DNA of 64,000 bases, taken from contig NZ_BAAAUX010000019.1 in the NCBI RefSeq assembly GCF_039534165.1, positions 62,001 through 126,000 of the forward strand. The letters are read 5' to 3'. This document shows, piece after piece, positions 35,527 through 43,521 of the stretch (positions within the stretch are counted from its first letter, which is position 1; the number at the start of each line of letters is the position of its first letter). Both the position numbers and the translations under genes were made by a program. Below the pieces are notes generated by a model. That model searched no databases and was not told the origin of the DNA. It saw only the letters and a program-made list of their open reading frames with translations. Source of the stretch: Saccharopolyspora_D taberi (GTDB taxonomy: Bacteria > Actinomycetota > Actinomycetes > Mycobacteriales > Pseudonocardiaceae).

Positions 35527-36234
35527 TTGAGCGACCAACCGGAGATCACCATCCGCGACCTGACAGTCGGCTACGGCCGCGAACCGGTGCTGCACGGCCT
35601 GAGCGCCACGTTCCCGCGCGGGCGCATGACGGCCGTCGTCGGTCCGAACGGTTCGGGGAAATCGACCCTGCTCGGAGTGATCGCGGGCGTGCTGCGCCCG
35701 GCCGCGGGCTCGGTCGAACGCGCGACCAGCAGCTCTCCCGCGTTCGTCGCGCAACGGAGTGCGGTGTCGGATTCCCTGCCGATCAGTGTCCGCGACACCG
35801 TGTCCATGGGCCGGTGGGCGCATCGCGGGCCGTGGCGTCGCCTGACCGCCCAGGACCGGGCCGTGGTCGAAGAGTGCATGGCCCGCCTGGAACTCCTCCC
35901 GCTGGCCGCCCGCCGGCTCGGCTCGCTGTCCGGCGGCCAGCGCCAGCGCGCCCTGCTGGCGCAGGGGCTGGCCCAGGAGTCCGAACTGCTCCTGCTCGAC
36001 GAACCGGGCGCGGGACTGGACGCCGAAGCACGGCGCTTGATCACCGAGGCGCTGGAGAACACCAAAGCACTGGGGACGACCGTGGTCCAGGTGACCCACG
36101 ACTTCGCCGAAGCGATGCGCGCGGACCACTGCCTGGTACTCCACGATGGACAGCTGACCGCCGCGGGCGCGCCCGGTGATGTCCTGACCCCGCAGGTGCT
36201 CGAAAAGGTCTGGGGCATCCGATCGCTGCCCTGA
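35527..36234 (+). CDS. aztA: zinc ABC transporter ATPase AztA
   Basis: A 235-residue ABC ATPase with Walker A (GPNGSGKST, 39-47), signature LSGGQ (134-138), Walker B (LLLLDEP, 154-160) and the switch His in VTHDF. The TTG start at 35527 follows GAGGAG at 4 bases; no ATG is nearby in frame. Divergent from aztB across the Zur box, so both halves of the importer answer the same regulator. Confidence 0.9.
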   Translation: MSDQPEITIRDLTVGYGREPVLHGLSATFPRGRMTAVVGPNGSGKSTLLGVIAGVLRPAAGSVERATSSSPAFVAQRSAVSDSLPISVRDTVSMGRWAHRGPWRRLTAQDRAVVEECMARLELLPLAARRLGSLSGGQRQRALLAQGLAQESELLLLDEPGAGLDAEARRLITEALENTKALGTTVVQVTHDFAEAMRADHCLVLHDGQLTAAGAPGDVLTPQVLEKVWGIRSLP

Positions 36235-36283
36235 TATGCCGGAGACGGCTCACACCGCGCTCGACGCCGTCACCACCAACGCC

Positions 36284-37822
36284 CTACGGTTCGCCTCGCC
36301 CGGTGTTGTCGGGCTCGGCCGTCACGCTCCTCCAGCCGAGCGCACGCGACGACCGGCGGAGCAGCGTGGCCAACGCGGTCAGGACGAGGAGTCCCGCGGC
36401 CACCACGGCCGTCGTGTGCAGACCGCCGACGAAGGCTTTCTCCGCGGCGTCCAGGACCGTGGTGCCGAGTGCTTCGGGCAGGGTCGCGGCGACCTGGACG
36501 GCTTCGGGCAACGACTGCGCCGCGTGGTGGCGCGTATCCGGTGGCACCTGGGCCAGGGCGGGGAAGAGACCGGTGTAGCTCGCGGCTGCGATCGTGCCCA
36601 GGATCGCCACTCCGAAACCCTCGCCGAGGTTCATGGCGGTTTCGTCGATCGACGCCGCCTGGCCCGCCTGGTCGCTCGGCGCCGCGCTCATGATCGCGTT
36701 CGACGCGGCCGCGAGGGCCGCCGCGGTGCCCAGCCCCTGCCCCGCCAGGGAAAGCGCCAACAGCACCGGCCTGTCCTGCACGGACAGCAGGACCAGGATC
36801 CCCAGGGAAACCGCGACGGTTGCGAGACCGGCGGTGATCGCGCCCCGCGAGCCCGCACGCCGCAGCAGCGGGGCGGCGGCCAGGCTGCCGAGGACCATCG
36901 CGCCGGCCAGCGGAAGCATCCGCAGTCCCGCTCCCAGCGGCCCCTCCCCCAGCACCAGCTGGAGGTACTGGGTGATCAGCAGCTCAACGCCCACGGTGGA
37001 CGCCGCGGCCACGAACACCGCGATCACCGCCGTCCTGAGCATCGGATCGGCGAACAGCCCCAGGTCGAGCAGCGGGTGGCGCAAGCGACGCTGGCGACGG
37101 ACGAAGAGCACCAGCAGCACCGCACCGATCACCCCGCAGCCCAGCGTCGGCAGCGCGAGCAAAGCACCGTGGCCGGACTCCTTGATCGCGTAGGCGACCC
37201 CCAGGACCCCGGCGGTGACCAGCAGTGCGCTCGGCAGATCCCACCGACCTCCGCCGGTGTTGCGCGACTCCGGTACGAGCCACCGGGCGGCCACCACGGC
37301 GAGTGCCATGGCGGGCACGTTGATCAGGAACACCGAGTTCCACCCGAAGTGCTCGACGAGCACCCCGCCGAGCAGCGGACCGATGAGCATCCCGGATCCC
37401 GCGACGGCGGACCACGCGCTGACCGCCCAGGCCCGCTCCCCCGGGTCGGGGAACGTGTGCCGGGTCAGCGACAGCGTCATCGGCATGATCATCGCGCTGC
37501 CGAGCCCGAGCAGGGCGCGCGCCAGGATGAGCACCACCACGTGCCCCGCGGACGCGGCCAGGGCCGAGGCCGCGCCGAACACGACATAACCGATCAGCAG
37601 CACCCGGCGACGGCCGAAGCGGTCGCCCAGCGTGCCGAACGTGATGAGCAGCGGCGCGGAGACCAGGGCGTAGACGTCGACGATCCACAGCAACTGCGTG
37701 GAACTGGGCCCGAGCTCGCGCGCGATCGTGGGCAGGGCGGTGAACAGGACCGTCATGTCCACCGCCATCAGCAGCATGCTCAGGCACAGGACCACGAGCA
37801 CGCCCACCCGGCGTCCGGTCAT
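36284..37822 (-). CDS. MFS transporter, DHA2 (14-TM drug exporter) type
   Basis: A 512-residue exporter with about 14 transmembrane helices. Motif A is GDRFGRRRVLLIGY, the first helix carries an acidic residue (AVDMTVLFTALPTIA) and motif C appears as GPLLGGVL. Last gene of a tightly packed eight-gene minus-strand operon (46010-36284), so it is the likely self-protection exporter for the product. Confidence 0.9.
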   Translation of the reverse strand: MTGRRVGVLVVLCLSMLLMAVDMTVLFTALPTIARELGPSSTQLLWIVDVYALVSAPLLITFGTLGDRFGRRRVLLIGYVVFGAASALAASAGHVVVLILARALLGLGSAMIMPMTLSLTRHTFPDPGERAWAVSAWSAVAGSGMLIGPLLGGVLVEHFGWNSVFLINVPAMALAVVAARWLVPESRNTGGGRWDLPSALLVTAGVLGVAYAIKESGHGALLALPTLGCGVIGAVLLVLFVRRQRRLRHPLLDLGLFADPMLRTAVIAVFVAAASTVGVELLITQYLQLVLGEGPLGAGLRMLPLAGAMVLGSLAAAPLLRRAGSRGAITAGLATVAVSLGILVLLSVQDRPVLLALSLAGQGLGTAAALAAASNAIMSAAPSDQAGQAASIDETAMNLGEGFGVAILGTIAAASYTGLFPALAQVPPDTRHHAAQSLPEAVQVAATLPEALGTTVLDAAEKAFVGGLHTTAVVAAGLLVLTALATLLRRSSRALGWRSVTAEPDNTGRGEP

Positions 37823-37853
37823 CGAGCCGTCCCCTGTCGTCCGCCGCGGTCGA

Positions 37854-39050
37854 TCAGGTCGACACGTGCAGGGACATCGGGCCTCGGAGTTCGAACGTCG
37901 GCCCCCACTGCGGCTCGCTCAGCAGTTTCCACTGCGGCGCCTTGCGGAGCAGGGCCGAGTGCAGCGCTGCCATCTGGACCTCGGCGAGCCGTGCCGCGAG
38001 GCAGTAGTGCAGTCCGGCCCCGAAAGCCAGGTTCGCGCTCGGCTCGCGGGTGATGTCCAGGCGATCGGGATCGTCGAAGTTGGCCGGATCCCGGTTGGCG
38101 GAGACGAACAGGACCGCCAACTGCGCGCCTTTGGGGATGTTCCTGCCGCGCAGCGGGAAGTCCTCCAGGGCGTAGCGCTCGAAGCTGTGCACCGACGTGT
38201 CGTAGCGGATCAGCTCCCGCACCGCGTTCGGCAGCAGACCCGGATCGTCGCGGAGCAGTTCCCACTGGTCGGGGTGGCGGTGCAGGCTGACGCAGCTCAC
38301 CGCGTTCGACCTGTGCACCGAATCCACGCCGCCCATGGCGAGCATGGCCACGCTGTGCGCGATCTCCACCGCCTCCATCTTCCCGGCGGCCTCGGCCTCC
38401 AGCAGCGAGCCGAGGAGATCGGGCTCGGCGGGGCGGTTCCGGCGCCAGTCCACCAGGTCCAGCAGGTAGCGCTCGAGCTCGCTCGCCGAGTTCACGGCAC
38501 GCGCGAGGTCGTCGTCGGTCGTCTTCGGTGACGCGACGTCGATGGGGTCCTTCGCCCACGCCCGAACCATCCTCCGGTCGGCCGCCGGAATCCCGATGAT
38601 CTCGCCGATCACGGTCAGCGCCAGCGGCTCGGTGACCTGAGCCATCAGGTCGCCCTCGCCGTCGCGGACGAACCGGTCCACGAGCTGGTCCGCCAGTTCC
38701 GCGCTCCGCGCGCGCAACCGGTCGGTTCTGCGCGCCTGGAACGCGGGATTGAGCTGGCGCCGGATCCGGTCGTGGACCGGCGGTTCGGCCGCGAGGCTCC
38801 CGTAGACGACCCGCCACAACGGCGCCTGCCACTCCGGAGGGGGCGTTCGCCCCATCTCCTCGTCGGTCGCGCAGTGGCGGTAGGTGTGCACGATCCGGCG
38901 GTCGGTCAGCACCGCCTTGACGTCGTCGTAGCGGGAGATGAGCCACTGGTCGGTCGGCTCGTGGTAGCAGACCGGGTACTGCTCGCGCAGTTCCCGGTAC
39001 GCCGGGAACGGATCGGCGACGAACTCCTCGGAAAGCGGGTCGAACAGCAT
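37854..39050 (-). CDS. cytochrome P450, copy 1 of a tandem pair
   Basis: A 398-residue P450. The heme Cys is C350 (FGAGLHYC), ExxR is ELIR (279-282), and the I-helix oxygen motif is AMGGVDS (238-244). The start at 39050 (MLFDPLSEEF) follows GGAG at 6 bases. Its first 45 residues are nearly identical to the neighbouring P450, showing tandem duplication. Substrate unknown; redox partners are not encoded here. Confidence 0.9.
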   Translation of the reverse strand: MLFDPLSEEFVADPFPAYRELREQYPVCYHEPTDQWLISRYDDVKAVLTDRRIVHTYRHCATDEEMGRTPPPEWQAPLWRVVYGSLAAEPPVHDRIRRQLNPAFQARRTDRLRARSAELADQLVDRFVRDGEGDLMAQVTEPLALTVIGEIIGIPAADRRMVRAWAKDPIDVASPKTTDDDLARAVNSASELERYLLDLVDWRRNRPAEPDLLGSLLEAEAAGKMEAVEIAHSVAMLAMGGVDSVHRSNAVSCVSLHRHPDQWELLRDDPGLLPNAVRELIRYDTSVHSFERYALEDFPLRGRNIPKGAQLAVLFVSANRDPANFDDPDRLDITREPSANLAFGAGLHYCLAARLAEVQMAALHSALLRKAPQWKLLSEPQWGPTFELRGPMSLHVST

Positions 39051-39122
39051 CACGTGCTCCAGGGGGGACGGATAGCGGATCTCGTTGAGCAGTTCCAGAC
39101 AGGCGCGAGTTTCTCCCGGCAC
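39051..39122 (-). pseudogene. duplicated 3'-end fragment of the MoaF-family gene
   Basis: Upstream of the first P450, in frame, the minus strand reads ACLELLNEIRYPSP. The intact MoaF-family gene at 40328 ends ARLELLNETRYPAPRST at the equivalent place before the second P450. The DNA of the two junctions aligns through the P450 start. The tandem copy therefore carried the tail of the upstream gene, which now lies untranslated or as a short leader. Confidence 0.75.
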
Positions 39123-39146
39123 ACCGGCAGATGCGGTGCTCCGACC

Positions 39147-40328
39147 TCAGGCGGCCACTGACAGCTCCCGCGGGCCGCGAATGCCTGCCGCGTCGTCCCA
39201 CTGCGGTTCGGCGATCACGCGGCAGTTCGGAGCTTTGCGGATGAGGGCGGAGTACACGGCTGACATCTGCACGGACGCCAGGTGCGCGCCGGGGCAGTGG
39301 TGGCGCCCGGCTCCGAACGCCAGGTGAGGATTGGGACTGCGGTTGATGTCGAGTCGGTCGGGTTCGGTGAACCGCGCGGGATCGTGGTTCGCGGAGGCGA
39401 ACAGGATGCCGACCTGAGCACCGCGCGCGATCCGCGCGTCGCCGACGGCGATGTCCTCCCGCGCGGTGCGGTCGAACTTGTGGACCGAGGCGTCGAACCG
39501 CAGCAGTTCCTGGACGGCGGTGGGCATCAGCTCGGGCTTCCGCCGGAGCAGCGCCCACTGGTCCGGATGCCGGTGCAGGGTCAGGAAACCGATCGCGTTC
39601 GACAGATTCGGGCAGGTCACGCTGAACACGAGCAACATGGCCGCGGCGGAGGCGATCTCCTGGTCCGGAAGTCCTCCGCCGCGCTCGGCGTCGGCGAGAG
39701 CGCTGAGCAGGTCGTTCTCGGGAGCCGTGCGTCGGTGTGCGACCAGTTCCAGCATGTAGTCGGTGAACTCGGCGGACGTGCTCACCGCGAGTGCGGTGTC
39801 GACCTGCGGACCGATTCCGAAGCAGGCCGTGATCAGGGATGCCCACCGCCCAACGCGCTCGCGATCGTCCCGGGGTACACCGATCAGGTCGGACATGACG
39901 GTCAGCGCCAACGGACGGGTCACACCCGCCATCAAATCGCCCCCGCCGGCTCGCACGAGTCCGTCCACGAGTTCCTCGGCCACTCGTTCCCAACGCGAGC
40001 GCAGTGCTGCGACCTGCGGAGCCGAGAACGCGTGCCGGACCAGCTTCATGGACCGGTCCGCCTGCTCCGGCCGTACCGTGGGGCATCCGGCCAGCAGCTG
40101 ATCCAGGGATTCTTGGAGGCCAGGTGGCGCGCCCGGCGCCGAGAGCGACCCGCCGCGGTGCGCTGCTACGAGCCGGTGGTCGCGCAACAATCGCTTGACG
40201 TCCTCGTAGCGGCCGACGAGCCAGGTGCCGGTCGGTTCGTGGTAGCAGACCGGGCCTTGCTCGCGCAGTGCCCGGTAAGCCGGGAACGGATCCGCGATGA
40301 ACTCCTCGGAGAACGGGTCGAACAGCAT
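39147..40328 (-). CDS. cytochrome P450, copy 2, with a degenerate oxygen-binding motif
   Basis: A 393-residue P450 with heme Cys C345 (FGAGRHHCPGAHL) and ExxR ELLR (274-277). At the I-helix, where copy 1 has AMGGVDS, it has LVFSVTC (233-239): the conserved G-x-D/E-T/S triad is gone. Such P450s often perform non-canonical chemistry or have lost monooxygenation. The start overlaps the MoaF-family stop by one base (TGATG). The N-terminus is close to copy 1. Confidence 0.88.
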   Translation of the reverse strand: MLFDPFSEEFIADPFPAYRALREQGPVCYHEPTGTWLVGRYEDVKRLLRDHRLVAAHRGGSLSAPGAPPGLQESLDQLLAGCPTVRPEQADRSMKLVRHAFSAPQVAALRSRWERVAEELVDGLVRAGGGDLMAGVTRPLALTVMSDLIGVPRDDRERVGRWASLITACFGIGPQVDTALAVSTSAEFTDYMLELVAHRRTAPENDLLSALADAERGGGLPDQEIASAAAMLLVFSVTCPNLSNAIGFLTLHRHPDQWALLRRKPELMPTAVQELLRFDASVHKFDRTAREDIAVGDARIARGAQVGILFASANHDPARFTEPDRLDINRSPNPHLAFGAGRHHCPGAHLASVQMSAVYSALIRKAPNCRVIAEPQWDDAAGIRGPRELSVAA

Positions 40329-41152
40329 CACGTGCTCCGGGGCGCCGGGTAGCGGGTCTCGTTGAGCAGTTCCAGGCGGGCGCCGACCACGCAGTTGACG
40401 AACGACTCGTGCCGGGTGAGCTTCTGGTAGTGCAGCTTGCCTGTCGAACGCATCCGGTCCAGGTCGAGCAGCACGATGCCGACGGCCGGCGCCAGTTTCT
40501 CGCGCCATATCAGCAAGTACAGGTTCTCAGCCATCAGGTGGTAGCTGCATTCGTCCACTTCGGCCGCTCCGCCGCCCACGCCGCTGATGCAGTGCCAGCA
40601 GTACAGCCACTCGTTGAGGTAGATGTGCTCGTAGACGTCGGTTCCGTAGTCGCACAGCAGGCGTTTGCCGATCAGGTCCCTGGTGAACGGCGGTTCAGGG
40701 CGGCTGCGGGGACCGCCCACTCCCAGATGCTCCTGGTGAACCCGTGCGGCGCTGAGGTCGCCGGTCTCCACGATGCGCTCGTAGAGGTTGGGCTTGGCGC
40801 GGGCCGGTTCGGGAAGGCTGTGCCACAGCGCGGTGGCGTTGCCTTCCTTCCGGTCCAGGATGATCGACGCGGAGGACCGCGAGTCGTCGGGCAGGAGCCA
40901 GTCGATGAAGTAGAGGTCCGGGCGCAGCTCCGCGGAGGTGTAGCGGGCCTTCTGCGGCTGTTCTCCGCGCCGCTGCCAGATCACCTGGCTGTCCTCGGCG
41001 AACTCCAGGCGCAATGCCGGTTCCGGCCCCTCGCCGAAGAGGTCCAGCGCGCTGCCGGTGAGTTCGTCGGACTCCTGGTAGCGGTGCTCGTCCATCCCGG
41101 TGTCGCAGGAGTCCAGGGTGAGGAACAGTTCCACGCGGTCGGGTTCGGTCAT
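40328..41152 (-). CDS. MoaF-family protein (lipocalin-like, two repeats)
   Basis: A 274-residue protein with an N-terminal lipocalin-like repeat (about 30-130, ALRLEFAEDSQVIWQ, GNATALWHSLPE) and a C-terminal MoaF-type repeat (about 158-260, LIGKRLLCDYGTDVYEHIYL, AENLYLLIWREKLAPAVGIVLLD). Despite the family name, no molybdenum cofactor genes are nearby; this looks like a biosynthetic member. Lipocalin-fold proteins of this kind may bind or cyclise a small substrate. Placed between P450 genes in the operon. Confidence 0.7.
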   Translation of the reverse strand: MTEPDRVELFLTLDSCDTGMDEHRYQESDELTGSALDLFGEGPEPALRLEFAEDSQVIWQRRGEQPQKARYTSAELRPDLYFIDWLLPDDSRSSASIILDRKEGNATALWHSLPEPARAKPNLYERIVETGDLSAARVHQEHLGVGGPRSRPEPPFTRDLIGKRLLCDYGTDVYEHIYLNEWLYCWHCISGVGGGAAEVDECSYHLMAENLYLLIWREKLAPAVGIVLLDLDRMRSTGKLHYQKLTRHESFVNCVVGARLELLNETRYPAPRST

Positions 41153-41176
41153 GTCGTTCTCCTGTCCTAAGTGGAG

Positions 41177-42367
41177 TCACCAGGTCACGGGAAGCTCGCC
41201 TACTCCTCGGAGCAGCAGTCCGCGGCGCCATGGCAGCGAGTCGAGCGGTTTGGCGGGTTCGATCGCCGGTATCCGCCGGAGCAGGTGGTGCAGGACCATC
41301 TCCAGCAACATCCGCGCGATCGCGCGTCCCGGGCAGGAAAGACGGCCGTGGCCGAACCAGAGCTGGGCCTGGTCCGGGTTCCTGGCCGGGCAGGACGGTG
41401 CGAACACCCGGGGATCGCGGTTGGCCACATCGGTCGCGATGAGCACCAGCTCGCCGGGCCGGATCAGCTTCTCGTGCAGCACCACGTCTTCGGTCGCGAC
41501 CCGCTGGACCGTGACCCCGCTGGGGCCCAGCGGAGTGCGCCGCATCATCTCCTCCAGCACGTCCGGGAGTTCGTCGGGGTTCTGCCGCAGATGACCGAAC
41601 GCGGACGGCTCGGCGAACAACCGGATCGTCAGGAGCACGACAGCGTTCAACGGCGTGTCGTAACCGTTGGTCAGCAAGGAGAAACCCAGCTTGGCCATCT
41701 CCTCGTCGCTGAACGAACCCTCGGCGTCGTTGTCCGCGACGAGATCGCTGAAGAGCCGGCCGTCCGGAGTGCTTCTCTTCGATGCGATCAGGTCCTGGAA
41801 GAACGCGTCGGCCGTCGCGAACACCGAGTCGAGCTCGTCATCCGAGTGCGTGTCGAAGTTGATCGCCACGTGGGCCTGGTCGTGGAGTCTTCGCGCATCG
41901 GCCGGGTCGACGCCGAGCCACTCCGACACGAACTCCGCCGTGATCGGCGCGTAGAGGCCGTGCAGCAGTTCCGCCGGAGGCCCCGCGGCGACGAGAGCGT
42001 CAATCAGGTCCGCGATCCTGGGTTCCAAGCGGCGCTCGTAGGTCTCCGCGGCCTTGGGCGTCAATGACTGGGCGATGCGCTTGCGCAGGGAGGTGCCCTG
42101 CACCACCTCCATGAGATCGACCTCGAACGGGCCCACCTCGGTGGACTCCAGCCTCCTGCTCCCCGGGGTGCTCACCTCCAGCAGGTTCAGCCGCGGGTCG
42201 CTGAGGGCTTGCTTGGCCTCTTCGTAGCCGGTCACCAGCCAGGCCGTGTCGCCGTCGGGGCGGCGCACGCGCACCACCGGCTCCTCCCTGACGAGCCGCT
42301 CGCACACCGGCGAGAGGTCGGCTTCGTAGTCGCCGAACGGGAAGGTGAACTGGTCGTCGAGGCTCAT
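41177..42367 (-). CDS. cytochrome P450, third of the cluster
   Basis: A 396-residue P450 with an N-terminus unlike the tandem pair (MSLDDQFTFPFGDYEADL). The heme motif is FGHGRLSCPGR, the I-helix motif is LLTNGYDTPLN with the canonical D-T pair, and ExxR is in EEMMRRTPLG. It looks like a fully competent class I P450. It starts 15 bases downstream of the amidinotransferase and is 24 bases before the MoaF-family start. Confidence 0.9.
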   Translation of the reverse strand: MSLDDQFTFPFGDYEADLSPVCERLVREEPVVRVRRPDGDTAWLVTGYEEAKQALSDPRLNLLEVSTPGSRRLESTEVGPFEVDLMEVVQGTSLRKRIAQSLTPKAAETYERRLEPRIADLIDALVAAGPPAELLHGLYAPITAEFVSEWLGVDPADARRLHDQAHVAINFDTHSDDELDSVFATADAFFQDLIASKRSTPDGRLFSDLVADNDAEGSFSDEEMAKLGFSLLTNGYDTPLNAVVLLTIRLFAEPSAFGHLRQNPDELPDVLEEMMRRTPLGPSGVTVQRVATEDVVLHEKLIRPGELVLIATDVANRDPRVFAPSCPARNPDQAQLWFGHGRLSCPGRAIARMLLEMVLHHLLRRIPAIEPAKPLDSLPWRRGLLLRGVGELPVTW

Positions 42368-42382
42368 GGGCAGCTCTCCCGG

Positions 42383-43513
42383 TCAGTCGAAGTAGCTTTC
42401 GGGGACCGACCCCTCCCGGACGGTGTCGAGGGTGAAGCAGTGGAAGCCGCCGCCGAACAGCCGCCGATGCCGGTGGCGGACCGGGACGACCGTGAACCCC
42501 TGCTTCTCCAGGGTCTTGACCAGTTCCGGGAACAGCGAGTTCGCGATGACGGTTTCCTCGTCCACCGACAGCACGTTGAGGTCGATGTACTTGCTGGTGA
42601 GCACGAGGTCGTCGTCCTCGTAGGTCGGGAAGATGTTCTCGTTCGGCTCCGGCGGGTAGATCCGGTCCCAGGACCGCAGCTTCTCCGGCAGGTGGTCGAC
42701 CAGCCCCGGGTGGCGCAGCAGCAGCGTGCCCGGGCGCAGCGGCAGGACGAGGCTGTCGATGTGGTTGTCGGCGAAGCGCTCCAGCACGTGGAAGCGGAAC
42801 CGGTCGCCGAGGTGGCGGCGCAGCCACTCGACGCCGAGCGCGTGGTTGCGGGTGGCGACGTTGACCAGGACGTCGCGGCCGAACCGGATGCACTGCGCGG
42901 CGTCGAACATCATCTCGTGGCCCACGTCGAACTCGGACTCCGCGGGCTCCGCGATCTCCTGCAGCGCCGGGGTGTTCTGCCCCGAGACGTAGGAGGTGTC
43001 GAAGGACCGGTCGGTCATCACCGGCCGCGGCATCGTCGTCCACCGCGCCCCGGCGTGGAAGTAGTCGTAGAACACCGGCTTGAGCAGGTCGTTCTCGAAG
43101 TACCGGGTGCGCACCTGCGGGGGCGTCTCGATGAGTTCGTCGCCGAACACGATCGCCTGGTCGCGGACGTTGAGCGCGGGCAGGCAGGTTCCGCTCCAGT
43201 ACGGCGTGTTGAAGGTGGCGGGCCGCGACAGCGGAAGCGGGCGCCGCACCTTCACACCCAGACCGGTCAGCGCCGCCACGAACTCCTCGACGTCCTCGGT
43301 CAGTTCCTCGACGTAGCGCTGCTTGAGCCGGCGCGAGCCGTTGTTCGCCTCCTTCTCCTTCGCCACCTGGTACGTCGGGTAGTAGAAGGCCGCGTACGCC
43401 TCGTCGTGGAAGAAGAGCTTGAACGACAGCTCCATCTCGTGGCTGCCGTGGTTGAGCCCGGAACCGACGATGACCTCCTTGAGCGGCGACCACTCGTCGA
43501 AACTGTTGAGCAT
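42383..43513 (-). CDS. L-arginine:X amidinotransferase family protein
   Basis: A 376-residue glycine amidinotransferase (AGAT/StrB1) fold enzyme. The catalytic residues are in place: D204 (MMFDAAQ), H251 and D253 (DNHIDS) and nucleophile C359 (FGGGFHCFTLD). It would move the amidino group of arginine to an amine acceptor and release ornithine. The acceptor is not predictable. Related enzymes build the guanidino groups of streptomycin, cylindrospermopsin and saxitoxin. AGGAGG precedes the start at 43513. Confidence 0.9.
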   Translation of the reverse strand: MLNSFDEWSPLKEVIVGSGLNHGSHEMELSFKLFFHDEAYAAFYYPTYQVAKEKEANNGSRRLKQRYVEELTEDVEEFVAALTGLGVKVRRPLPLSRPATFNTPYWSGTCLPALNVRDQAIVFGDELIETPPQVRTRYFENDLLKPVFYDYFHAGARWTTMPRPVMTDRSFDTSYVSGQNTPALQEIAEPAESEFDVGHEMMFDAAQCIRFGRDVLVNVATRNHALGVEWLRRHLGDRFRFHVLERFADNHIDSLVLPLRPGTLLLRHPGLVDHLPEKLRSWDRIYPPEPNENIFPTYEDDDLVLTSKYIDLNVLSVDEETVIANSLFPELVKTLEKQGFTVVPVRHRHRRLFGGGFHCFTLDTVREGSVPESYFD

Positions 43514-43521
43514 GGAACCTC

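Noticed and set aside
40328..41152. Molybdenum cofactor biosynthesis function for the MoaF-family gene
   Set aside because: No other cofactor genes are present and the operon is of tailoring enzymes, so only the family name is kept.
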